Origin: Onthophagus taurus
Taxonomy: Eukaryota; Arthropoda; Insecta; Coleoptera; Scarabaeidae
Reading direction: 5' to 3'
Assembly: GCF_036711975.1 (NCBI RefSeq)
Contig: NC_091967.1
Location: 18,786,001 to 18,850,000 of the forward strand
Length of the DNA: 64,000 nucleotides
This document shows positions 12,621-23,900 of this stretch, in pieces. Position 1 is the stretch's first letter; the number at the start of each line of letters is the position of its first letter. Position numbers and translations under genes: made by a program. The notes under the pieces are model-generated. The model ran no database searches. It saw nothing but the letters and a program-made list of their open reading frames with translations, and was not told where the DNA came from.

Positions 12621-15600
12621 AATCACGTTAGAGTATGATTTCTATTTTCTTCACCGGAAGCATCACTGAAGACATGGGGAGTTGTAGCTTATGAAGGTAT
12701 CGTAGTCTCAATACAGTCGGCTATGGCAATGTAAATTACCTTATATGTATAGAAGAATGAAAAAGGCGGGGGCAAGTTCTGTATTCATGATAGCCATCAC
12801 CATATCTCAATACTTACTTTGCTACAAAACTTTTGAACCGTCTCGTTTGCACTGCTACTGTTTTGCTATTTCATTGAGAGTTGTAGATTCAACGTTCAAC
12901 GTTTCAGATGTAAAGTTGTGTTCATCTTGGGCCTTTGAAACATATAGCTAAAGTTTTCTTTGAAGTATTTTAAGTAACATTTTAGTAAACGACAAACTTA
13001 AGTCCAAACATATAACTGTACCTGAAGTGTAATGAGAATCTTTTTTGGAAATAAGATAATCATAGAGGTAGACTCCACACCTCTATGATTCAATTGAACG
13101 TGTTGTTCTAAACAATTTTGGTTAGATATTCCAAGTAGATAACAAAGCGTTTCGGCAGACATTAATCCTACTTGTTTATCTGCTTGTAAATGTCGGAAAC
13201 TGTGCGATGTTTGCCATCGTATTTTCTGTCAATAATCTTACATAAGTAAGTACCTATTTTATTTTGTGAACGATTATAAAGTTGTGCATAGAACCTATTT
13301 TAACAAGTTCAAGAATGTCGGCAATTTTAATGATGCTCACCTACTTGCATACAGTTTGGCTTTTATTAGAAGTCATTTCAAATGTGTAACTCATGGTATT
13401 AAATTTTTGAAAAAATAGCAGCTACCGTTAGCAGAATCCATGAATGCTGAAGTTTGCAGCTACAACAAATAGCATTCCAGGATCTGTTAGTCATACAATA
13501 AAAGAAAAATTGGTTCAGACTATCTTAAAGAATCAAGGATTCGAAGCAACAACGCGTTTTTTGCAAACACTACACAACTTCGCCATTCTTGCCGCAACCT
13601 AAATGTAATGCACACTTCTAAATTTTTAAATATATTTGCCTTAAGAAAAATAAAAGTATGTATTATCATATTGTGGCCAAGGGAACAATTATTTGAAAAG
13701 CTCTGTTTCTGTGACTACTACGAACGATACATTCCGCATCATTACGCTTCAGTTTATATCCATATGAAACTGTTCCTAGAGGGAGAAGAATTTTAAGTTG
13801 GAAATTGGATTTTCAATTTCCCTTGAGCCCTCCATATTCGAAAAGAGATCGTTACATATAGTCAGAGAATCAACGGAGCAAACTTAAACGCATTTTGCTC
13901 CGAAACATCCTTTTGTATTCACATTTCAGATTGAGATCCGAATATATATACCTAGAAATGTAAAAATGCGATTCACCCAGTACCATCATTAAAATCTCAA
14001 TAAAAAAGATTACAACTTGTAGTTATGCAAGAAGAAAACTTTTACTAAATACCAAAACAGCGATTTAGTGGTTTTATCTTGTCCACACACCGAATATCTA
14101 AAGAATTCGTTAAGAACTCGGCAATTAATTTAATTACAGTGCGCATTTTGAGATCTCGCCAAATCGAGAAAGTATTCTGGTATTTTTGAAACACAGGAAG
14201 GCATACCGTTTAGGCTTACTCATTTCCGTAGGCCGTAAACATAAAATTCCAAATTTATATAACGGCTAACGACGAGAGTTGTTAATTAAAATGCAACTTG
14301 ATCAATGATAAAAGAAAGTGATGGAAAGGTTTTATTTTTTTCATTCTTTCTTTTTTTTTCTAAACGCACGATTGATTTTCTACAAATAGTCTGGACGACC
14401 ATTGACACAAGTTACCTTATTTAAAACGCGGAACCATTCGCGATTTGTCACTTTAGCACGTTCCTTTAACACCGTTTTCAATTGAAACCCTGACATATCA
14501 AAAAAGAAAATGTTCTTATAAACGCAATAAGGACACAACCAACTGAACTAAATTAAGATAAAATTGAATTATACAACAAATTAAGTCCTCTTTGGTTCGG
14601 TTCATGTTCAATCGATCCAATATTAATGAATCAATTAGTTTCAATGACTTAATGGATGTAAAAACGTTGAACTATTTAAGTTTAAAATTTTTTCATTAAA
14701 TGAAGTGATTTATATTATTTTTTTTGCATGTAAAAGTTTTGAGGGTCACAATTAATTAACATCGTCGATTTGTAACAGGATATAGATACCCATTTATCAC
14801 ACTATTAATCCATAACAAGATTAATACGGTTTATTTATAGCATAATGTATTGGTTATGTCAAATTAGTACATTACTCGTATGTTAATACAGATTGGGTTA
14901 GTTTATTTCTTTGCAATCGTGTTAAGAAGATCATTATTTCTTATTTTACTCAACGTTTCTTATACTTTTTGTGTTATTCTAGATACAACAAAAATTCTGT
15001 TAAGTAATCTCAAACTTAAAGTTAAATTTTTTTGTTAACTACCGTTTTAAGAGTCCAAATTTTTTACTCCAAATTAATCATATTTATAACTAGATATCTT
15101 TTGAAAACCTTACCGGCGAATTCACGTTTCGAGCGCCATCTTTTAATATACCCTTGAATTAGAGTTAACTTTTGTTGGTAGATGGCTCTAATTGAAAATA
15201 TTATGTTAAATTAGTTTTAATAAAATGTAGTAAAATGACCTTATGATGGTGTTCTTAAGGATACTGGACCTATATCCATAAAAACGTATAATAGTACTAT
15301 TGTTATGTCATTTTACAATAACTACCTTATTTTTGCAAGAACAGAAATCGCAGCACCACGAACTTCTTTTTATTTTAGAATTTTTTTTATTATTAATTAC
15401 CAGAACATGATTGCATTTCTTACTTGTAGAATTTAGTGGTCTTAAATCTTTAAAAGTGTTTGCTCCAAAATGGCTATCTTAATGTACATTCCATATTACA
15501 GTATGTTAGATGTCTTTAGGAAAAAACCATCAGATCTGTTCCTTGGACGAATTTGTGAAGAATTTATTTCTTCAGAAAATAGTCGCTTACTGTTGATGTA

Positions 15601-15810
15601 GTTGGTAATGTCAGTAACTCGTTAATTGTCTGCCATTGTAGTTCATCTTCTTATGCTCTCCTGAAAAAAGTGGTATATGTGACACCAACAAAACAAAGCT
15701 TTGCACTCTATATGAATTGAAAACCCATAACACAAACACACTTTTCAAAGTACAAGATGCGGCAAAACTCCCTCCCTAATTTGAAAGTTGTATAAAAAAC
15801 AGATGGTACA
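12621..15810. other. intergenic, nothing recognised
   Basis: About 3.2 kb without a supported gene. One small perfect hairpin lies at about 13058-13090 (arms ATCATAGAGGT/ACCTCTATGAT, 11-bp loop or less). It is too short for me to call a microRNA precursor. Confidence 0.4.
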
Positions 15811-16274
15811 AATTAACGAAACTGTATTAACATGAATGGAATTTGCAGAATGAGAAGTTACGTTATTATGTTTTACAAGTTTCTCTTTTTGAACAGTATA
15901 TCGCTCAAGTGTTTTCCTTCGTTATTACTCTAATCAACATTTCTTGAGGAATACGAGCAATCTCTTCTTGAATCGTTTGTCGTAGGGCTGCCAGAGTCCT
16001 GGGATGATGTTTGTAAACTTCAGCCTTAAGAAACCCCCACACAAAAAAAGTCACAGGGAGTAAGGTCTGGAGATCGTACTGGCCAGTGGATGTCTCCGCG
16101 CAAAGACATCAAGCATTCTGGGAACAGCTGCCTCAGTTCTTGGAGAGATCTCCTGCTTGTGTCAGCAGTGACCCCGTCCTGCCGAAGCCACACATCCTTT
16201 TGAATCTGAAAAGACAATAACGTAACTTCTCATTCTGTAGATTCCATTCGTGTTAATACAGTTTCGTTAATTAG
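15811..16274 (-). mobile_element. internally deleted mariner-type element with long TIRs
   Basis: Inverted repeats of about 54 bp lie at 15811-15868 and 16216-16274; both contain AACGAAACTGTATTAA and GAGAAGTTACGTTATT. Between them the minus strand keeps the C-terminal part of a mariner/IS630-type transposase: VWLRQDGVTADTSRRSL, then GDIHWPVRSPDLTPCDFF, then YKHHPRTLAALRQTIQEEI after a frameshift near 16025. The aspartate of QDG and that of SPDLTPCDFF are the second and third catalytic acids of such enzymes. The N-terminal DNA-binding half is absent, so it cannot move by itself. Confidence 0.75.
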
Positions 16275-17720
16275 TACCATTTGAAAGCACCTCGTCAAGC
16301 AGACCTGTGGTTAATTCTGAATCGTGATTCACCTTCTCCAAAGAAAAAGTAAAACAAAATATCCGTAATTTGAAAAACAGAAAATCACCAAGTATCGTTG
16401 AAACAACAAACAAGCTGATTAAATATGGTGGAGATACACTGGTAGATGAAATAAACACCGCGTTTAACTTAATTATCATAAGTAAAAGATACCATCTTAT
16501 TGGAAGTGTAGCATACTGATATCAATTTTCAAGAAGGATGAAAAGACAAACCCAAGCTAGTTGTTTGAGTTTTATCAAAAATTGATTACCAGAATGCTAT
16601 CAGAAGAAATAACAGCAATGAGATTTGAACAACTACAGGGATTCAGAAAAAAACAATCCAACTGTAAGTGAAATCTTCGTTATCCGACAAATAACTAAGA
16701 CAAGCTTTAAACAAACAAACTAATAGGGTGAGACTAAATGAGGTAGTGATCTATCTATAGAAACGACACATACACCCGAATATTATGGCATTATGCATTA
16801 TGGAATTTGTGAGTGAGATGAGTACTGGCATACAGGTTGGGCGAAAAGAATATAAGAATCATATGCTACGTAGACGATGCAGTCTTAATCTTTTAAGACG
16901 AAGACAGCATCCAGGAATGTTATTTGAATTCGAACCAAGATGTTGTAAACTGGCGGTAAACATCACTAGCAATAGAGACTTGAAAGAAGAAGTCAGAACA
17001 GAAACCACAAGAGCAGCGGTGTTATTGGGCTGCCTCTGAGATGTAATGTGAGAAATAAATAATTACAATCCAAAAGTACGATCTATAAGACGGTTGTATT
17101 GAAATACGGGCAGAAAACACCACAACCAACAGAGTTTTGCAAAAAATCGCCAGTGTGGAAAAACTCGCATGGGACCAAATTTCTTGAACATTTTCAGTCA
17201 ATTCTAACGTATTTCTACATACACTAAAGTGAGGTTACGCCATGTATTTATCGAAAATTTTATTTAATAATCCCAAAATTGTTGCAATATCACTCTTGTA
17301 CTCTTTGTTTTCATTCAAATCTTTACTCCTTTACTATAATTCTTTGATTATACACATATTTATACCAGTTTAATTAAGATTCCTCTAATAACTTCCTTCC
17401 ATGATTTACTTGTTCTACTAAAATTTGAAATCTTTATTGTATCCATAGCTATCTTGGCCTTTTGATCTATAATCAGACAGAAATAGTAAAAGTAATAAAG
17501 TCAGAAAGATTGAGATGGGCCGGCAACGTTAGGAGAACAAACGTGTCATCCAATTGATGAGAAGAGTCCCCAGAGGGAAGGCAGCCGCTGGGATGACCGA
17601 GAATACGATAGAGAGATAACATTTCAGTGGATCTACGGACCCTAGATAATGATAACTAAGGTTGGACCGCAGCAAATGGAAGCAAATGGCAAAGGCAGCG
17701 AAGAACCACCTTGGGTTGTA
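16275..17720 (+). mobile_element. decayed non-LTR retrotransposon RT
   Basis: Ordered plus-strand blocks match a LINE RT: ISIFKKDEKT (16520), LITRMLSEEIT then LQGFRKKQSNC (16580-16660), IFVIRQITKT (16675), TGIQVGRKE and a frameshifted ICYVDDAVLI, the YADD box (16820-16890), and the tail VIKSERLRWAGNVRRT (17490-17540). Stops and frameshifts are scattered throughout. The same wording suggests the family seen at 10-12.6 kb. Confidence 0.7.
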
Positions 17721-18842
17721 ATGCTACCGAGAGGAAGAGATCTATTTCTTTCCAACTATCAGCAACTCTACAAGGAATTGAGGTCAGTATGTAAAGGCAA
17801 TCATCACTTCATTCTTTTCGTTCAATGTTCTATTTTCTTTTTCAGAACATAGAGAAAAGAGTTGATAATCTTATTTTTTGCATTGCTAGTTTGTAGTGGG
17901 CATCAGAAATCCAGTTCTGCGTGAGTCCTTACAAAGTTCTCAAGAACTTTATCGTTTTGCCTCGTTATGCTCAATCATTCCCAACCTATCTAGTTAGCCG
18001 TCCTGTCCTAATCATTTAAGAATGACCCGGGTGAATATGTCTTTGTGCCGACGGAACTGTATTCTCCACTGCAAGTCTATCATGTGATTTGACTCTTGAA
18101 GTTGAATCATGTCAAAATGTGAACCGTGCTCTTTGAGGAGGCCAAACTTTTCTGTACAGCTGTATTCTGCCCAATGCCTCTTATGAGAGAATGGATCTTC
18201 TATGCATACGGAAGTTCAATAACACCACATCTTGAGGTTTTTATCACCACAATCCAAGCATATTTTATCTTGGTTACAATAACAGAACAATCAGAACCAT
18301 TCACATCGTTTAGAAGAGCCGTTGAAACGTCATACCATTTTTGAAAATATTCTGCCGAGGTAAATAAGACTCATTACTTATTATTATATTTGATATTAGA
18401 GCAATTAAGCCACGTGGTCAAACGTCCTGTTTACTTCACTGGTTCCGAGAGAGTTTCACTTATTTCTTTGAATCTGATAAACTTCATCAAAATGAATTCA
18501 ATTCCCTCAAACTTAAATGATCCCAAAGTGTTTTTAAATTAATGCTTGAAAGTAATTTGATTTCATTATCCTAAACTTAAAACGGCTTTGTTTTATACTA
18601 GTGTTAACTTTTGACCTATTCAAAGACCATTTTAGACGTTTAAAGTTGTATTTATAACTTATTTTGAACGATTGCCAAACATAGTAAACTAATGAAATAA
18701 AATATCTTTCATTGTCGATAATAAAATAAATTTATTTATTTATAGTTTTAATAGCAAACAATCTTATTATGATAAATAATTATCCTTTTTTTGATATATA
18801 GTAAAAACAAAAATATAAAAACGTTGTTTTTAATGTTACTTT
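17721..18842. other. intergenic, nothing recognised
   Basis: No supported gene. The last 500 bp before the troponin cluster are plain AT-rich DNA and probably hold the 3' UTR of the first troponin C gene. Confidence 0.4.
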
Positions 18843-19598
18843 TTATCCAATCATCATAGCTTTGAATTCTGAAACGTAAATATATAATTTTATTATTCAT
18901 TATTGATATTTTTTTATGTAAACAAACCTTCCCAATCTACAGTTCCAGATCCATCAATATCAATTTCTTCAATCATTTGATCTAAATCTGACGGTGTTAC
19001 TTTTTCGTCTAATTCTTTCAAGATTTCTCTTAATAGATCAGTTGTGATAAATCCTAAACCTTCTTTATCGTATAACCTAAAAGCGTCTTTTAACTCTCTT
19101 AGAATAGCTTCTGTGTCCTCTTCTTCTTCAACTAAGAATCTAGCAGCTAAATGGGCAAATTCTTCGAAACTCATTTCTCCATTACCATCTTCATCAATTT
19201 CAGAGACAATCGCCTGAAAGTTAATAAGAAAATAATTATTATAATTTGTTTTTTATGTGATTTTTTTTAATTTTTACTTGTAATTCTTCTGCAGTTAGTT
19301 GATGACCTAACATATCCAAGATTTGGCCGATCATATCAACGGGAATATTTCCTTTCTTATCAACGTCGAAGCCATCAAAAGTAGTTTTTAACACTATAAT
19401 TTATTATCTGTCATATTAGTATCAAATTTTTTGATATGCGATTTTTTTTGTACTTACTTCTCATTTGATCTTTCGAGATATCTAAAGTTTTGCCTAAAAC
19501 TAAGAGTTTTTCTTCAATTTCATCAGCCTTAAATCAGATAAAAATAGTTAAATTAAATGGAATATTTTGGACTTTTAGAACTAAAATTTCTTTACCAT
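18843..19598 (-). CDS. troponin C, copy A (166 aa, five coding exons)
   Basis: Calcium sensor of the thin-filament troponin complex in muscle. Coding exons on the minus strand: ATG alone at 19596-19598, then 19458-19527, 19278-19393, 18928-19213 and 18843-18868; all junctions are GT-AG and phases agree. Four EF-hands follow in order. Loop I ([12 protein letters not shown]) is degenerate, loop II ([12 protein letters not shown]) is canonical, loop III ([12 protein letters not shown]) lacks the position-12 acid, and loop IV ([12 protein letters not shown]) is canonical. This two-site pattern is the usual insect one. It has about 12 more N-terminal residues than copies B and C. It ends EFKAMMIG. 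The intron that splits loop III in B and C is absent. Confidence 0.93.
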
Positions 19599-19685
19599 TT
19601 TGATTGCGTGTGACTCTGAGGGCGACGATGTGGTACTGCAATAACGTCTCAGGAACCTTTTTTTAATCACTTTAATTATCCATCG

Positions 19686-19693
19686 TATTTATA
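19686..19693 (-). promoter_or_regulatory. TATA box of troponin C copy A
   Basis: TATAAATA on the minus strand about 90 bp upstream of the ATG. Start of transcription is expected near 19660, leaving a 5' UTR of about 60 bases and under 200 bp between the genes. Confidence 0.6.
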
Positions 19694-19857
19694 GACCGAT
19701 CAATCAGCTCAACCTTTTAATCTAACGATGGTGGGGCATTGGACACGGTTAATTTAAAACTAAGGCTGAATAATTTTTTTGTAAACACCTTTTTTTATTT
19801 ATAAATTTACATTAACATCAGATTTCATAAAATAAAAGTATGAATTCTTGAATGTCT

Positions 19858-20652
19858 TCAACCAATCATAACCGCTTTGAATTCTACAAAGAAAAATCAA
19901 AAAAAAAATGGTATCATAATTTTGATTAAACGATTTTTACCTTCCCAATCGACTGTTCCAGATCCGTCAGCATCAATTTCATCAATCATATTATCCAGGT
20001 CATCATCACTTAACTTATCGTCCAATTCTCTTAAGATTTCCCGCAAAACTTCAGTGGTGATAAATCCATTACCTTCGTATTACAACAAAAACAAGATCGT
20101 TAATCTCGATATTCACCAAACCGTGACTATTATTTGTACCATCTCTATCGTAAAGTCTAAATGCTCCTTTCAGTTCCAATTGAATTGCCTCAGTATCCTC
20201 ATCCTCTTCACCGAGAAAACGTGCCGCTAAATTTGCAAACTCTTCGAAATTAACTTCGCCGTTTCCGTCTTCATCAATTTCAGAGATAACACTCTACAAA
20301 AAAAAGTGTGGTCAATATTTCTTTTTTGATTATTTCGTATAATCGTTTTACATCAAGTTCATCACCCGCTAATTGAGTTCCTAACATGTCTAAAATCGTT
20401 CCAATCATTTCAATTCCAATATAGCCTTTTCTATCCACATCAAATGCATCAAAAGTTTGATGAAGCACTAAAAAAATGAGACTATTAATTTAAGAAATAT
20501 ATAGATTTTATACACTTACTTGTGAGCTGTTCTTTATCCAGCTCATTCTAAAAATTGGAACAATTTCAAATGTGTTTACGATGTTAAAATATTGTAGTAT
20601 TAAATAGAAGAAATTAAAATAATTAGATTTTAATACTTACAAGCTTCACCAT
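19858..20652 (-). CDS. troponin C, copy B (155 aa, six coding exons)
   Basis: Second tandem troponin C. Exons on the minus strand: 20641-20652 (MVKL), 20520-20547, 20352-20467, 20140-20293, 19941-20072 and 19858-19883. Phases agree throughout. The intron inside loop III starts GTACAA and ends AAG, joining YDRDG to NGFITT. Loops II ([12 protein letters not shown]) and IV ([12 protein letters not shown]) are canonical calcium sites; I and III lack the position-12 acid. The C-terminus EFKAVMIG and WEEF wording make it closest to copy A. Its 3' end lies about 200 bp from the expected start of A, so the genes are packed head to tail. Confidence 0.92.
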
Positions 20653-20736
20653 TTTTGGTGATGATAAAAGAGTCTCGGAGTACTTGTGTAAGAATACTTC
20701 ACTGCACTTTGCACACTGGATAAACAAGGCTACTGG

Positions 20737-20743
20737 ATATATA
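20737..20743 (-). promoter_or_regulatory. TATA box of troponin C copy B
   Basis: TATATAT within TTATATATCC on the minus strand, about 85 bp upstream of the ATG at 20650-20652. Confidence 0.5.
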
Positions 20744-20911
20744 ACAAGAATTGGCACAAGGAGGGGATGGTCTAGAATCTGCATTGAAAGATTTAAACAG
20801 TTTTTTCTTACGGATGTTTAATTTTGGTTTATTATCGGCAAGAGTTTATTTTAAGCGCTAGTTAAGCTACGTGCACCGAAGAAGAAAAAGTAGCAGCATG
20901 CGGACCGTATT

Positions 20912-23900
20912 TCAGTCGTCTCCTCCGGTCATCACTTCCATAAATTCTATAAAATTTTAGAAAACTTGTTTAAACTAAATTTTACCAGTTTCCTTTTATT
21001 CATTGATTCATTTAATCCGGTCGTTATAATTTTAACTTACCGTCAAAATCGACTGTTCCTGATCCATCCGAATCTATTTCTTGAATCATCATATCGAGTT
21101 CTTCGGCGGTTATTTTATCATCGAGTTCTTTTAAGATTTCGCGAAGAACGTCTGTTGTAATATAACCATTTCCTGTTTTTTAAAACATTATTAACAAAAT
21201 AATTTAAACTTATTCAAATTACCTTCTTTATCGTATAATCGGAAAGCTTCTTTTAATTCTTCTTGCATTGCTTCAGCATCTTCTTCAACCATAAATCTCG
21301 AAGCCAAAGTTATAAATTCTTCAAATTCTAATTCACCAGATCCATCAGCGTCTACTTCAGCTATAATTTCAGCTAAGATCTTTTCAGTTGTTTGAATACC
21401 CAACATTCCCAAAATTGTTGCTATCATATCTGTGCCAATGCTTCCTTTCTTTTCAACGTCAAATGTATCAAAAGCTTTCTTCAACACTAAATTTATACCA
21501 TAAGTAAAGTAATAAGTTAATAAAATTTCTTATTTATTTTACAATACAAATAATATACTTTGCGGGACATGTTTATTATCTGCTAAATTCCAGGTTTTTA
21601 TTGCATCCTAGATTTGTTAAGACATTAAAGAGTGACAGAATATATAAACATACTTAAGTTGAAGTTGCAATAAAAACATGTCTATTTCAAAACGCAAAAG
21701 CATAGCAAACTATTTCAAAGTAAGCGAAATAGTGATCATTATATGGCTCCCATTAAAACTGTAACTTAGGTCAGGCGCTCCAGACTTTGCTTCTCACTGT
21801 ATATTACTATATTGTGTATTCTCTGATTGTTTCACTATAAAGCATAATGATTGTCATGTTAATGGTTCACAAAGTAAGTTAAAGCAAAAAGTTTGTACCA
21901 TTACAATTAAAGTGTGCATCAAAAGATGTGCAACAAAAATTTATTATTTATTCATTGCCTTAAAATTCATCGTGATGCTAACGTACTTATACAACGACGC
22001 AGTTAGACTCAAACATGTGTTAGATGGCGAGAAAGTAACAGAGATATCATGCTACTGAAACCGGATAAGCCACCTAATGATACAAAATCATATAGGTCAA
22101 TATCATTGCTTACTATCATGTCCAAGGTATTCGAAAAGTTTTTAGAAGAATGAATGTTAGAAGATCCCGAACTTCCTGGATGGATTTTGGCGATTCCTGT
22201 CATTGAAGATCAAATCGAAAAAACTCTAGAAAACAAGCAATTCTGCTCTGCTAGTTTCCTTGATTTATCTCTGGCTTTTGATAAGATATGTTACCAATGA
22301 TTACTACAGAAGCTAAATAAATGCTGCCAGCTCCATATGAACAACTTCTGGAATCCTACCTAACTAGACTATTTATTAGAGTGCGACAGGAAGCGGAATA
22401 TTCAAATTGTAAAGACATCAGTGCAGGTGTTCTACAGAGTAGCGTTTAGGGACTATTCTTGTACCTGCTTTAAATATGTGACTTCCTCAATCACGACGAC
22501 ATACCCATAATAACATTCGTTGATGAAGGATTTAGAATACAACTACAAGCAACTACTTAGAAATGCCTCCAATGCACATAGATGGTGTTTCAGTACCATA
22601 TGCACCCACCGGAAAATATCTAAGCATGACTTTGGACACAAGGCTGAAATATAAATTCACTCAACATAAATTAATTGTGTACAAGTAGATCCTTAAACCA
22701 ATCTAGGTAAATGATATTCAACTGTGGGGATGTGCAAGCGATAGCAACATCAAGACTAGGTCTGGCCTAGTCTACAAAATGGCAAAATAAGGTGCTCCAG
22801 ATGATCGTAGATGCTCCGCATCATACATAAAGACTTAAAAGTTGCTCCCGTCGAAGAGGAAATTAAACGAATCGGTGGGAAACATGAAGACCGCCTTCAC
22901 TGACTCTCCAAGACGCATATTCAACAGCTACTTGACATCATCAATATTTACTGTCGACTTACGAGAAGAAAACCCATAAAATTGGTGTACTCACTACACC
23001 AATTGAACCGTGGGCTGATAGTAGATAAATCATTGTAATTGTGAACTAACATACAAATTATGAGATATAAACTGATGGTCTTGTTAGTGACCAATTTTAA
23101 TATACTGCACCATATTGGTGTTACAAAAAAATAAATATATTTTAGATTACAGTGCATAACTTATGAAGATATGTAGCATTTTGTCTTATTAATCCAAAGT
23201 CGCTGGCGGTCAAGGTACTGCAATTGAGACCAAACTGACCAATACATAATTCAAAGCTTGAGTCGCAGGGATCCTCGTCTAAACTTAGGTCGAAGAATTT
23301 ATGTGAGTGGATGTGGTATCAATTGCAGCGACATCGACTTATTCAGACAAAATCTTACATTCACTGTTCTGAATACAACCAAGGTCGCTAACAGCCAAGA
23401 AGCTGCAGTATATTTTAACTAGCTTTGATTTTTACTAAATCGAGATGATACTAATTAGAACGTCTTGGCCAAAACGTTTCCAGTAAGCACATGCCAGTAA
23501 ACGTATGACTTCGATGGATTAAGCCAAAGATTAACTAAACCTTATTAACACATACTGTACCACGGACGCAAACAACTTTGGGTAAAAATAGGGCTTTGTC
23601 TAATTATTGTGGAAAACCTTATATTTTGCTTGATTACTGCAAATAATACCGAATGATCCTAAAAGTAATTAATACACATTACAGCACCTCAGTCGCAAGT
23701 CAGTTTAATCAGGAGAAGTAATTAATTTTTCATTAATTGTTTAGCCGAGGTCTTTTGAGATTAAAACGTTGCATTGTGTATTGTCCAAGATAGCGCCTCG
23801 ACCTGAGAAAGTCTTTGCAGTATGTGTTAACCAATTTTAACTGTAATCAACTTAAACTTAAGATTGTAGCAAAATCTTAGAATCTGTGTTCTGAGTTTTG

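Noticed and set aside
21545-21610. Alternative second exon for troponin C copy C, reading ADNKHVPQ in phase with exon 3
   Set aside because: The open stretch does not resemble a troponin C N-terminus, while the exon at 26161-26191 gives the family sequence [10 protein letters not shown] with a proper ATG exon and TATA box.
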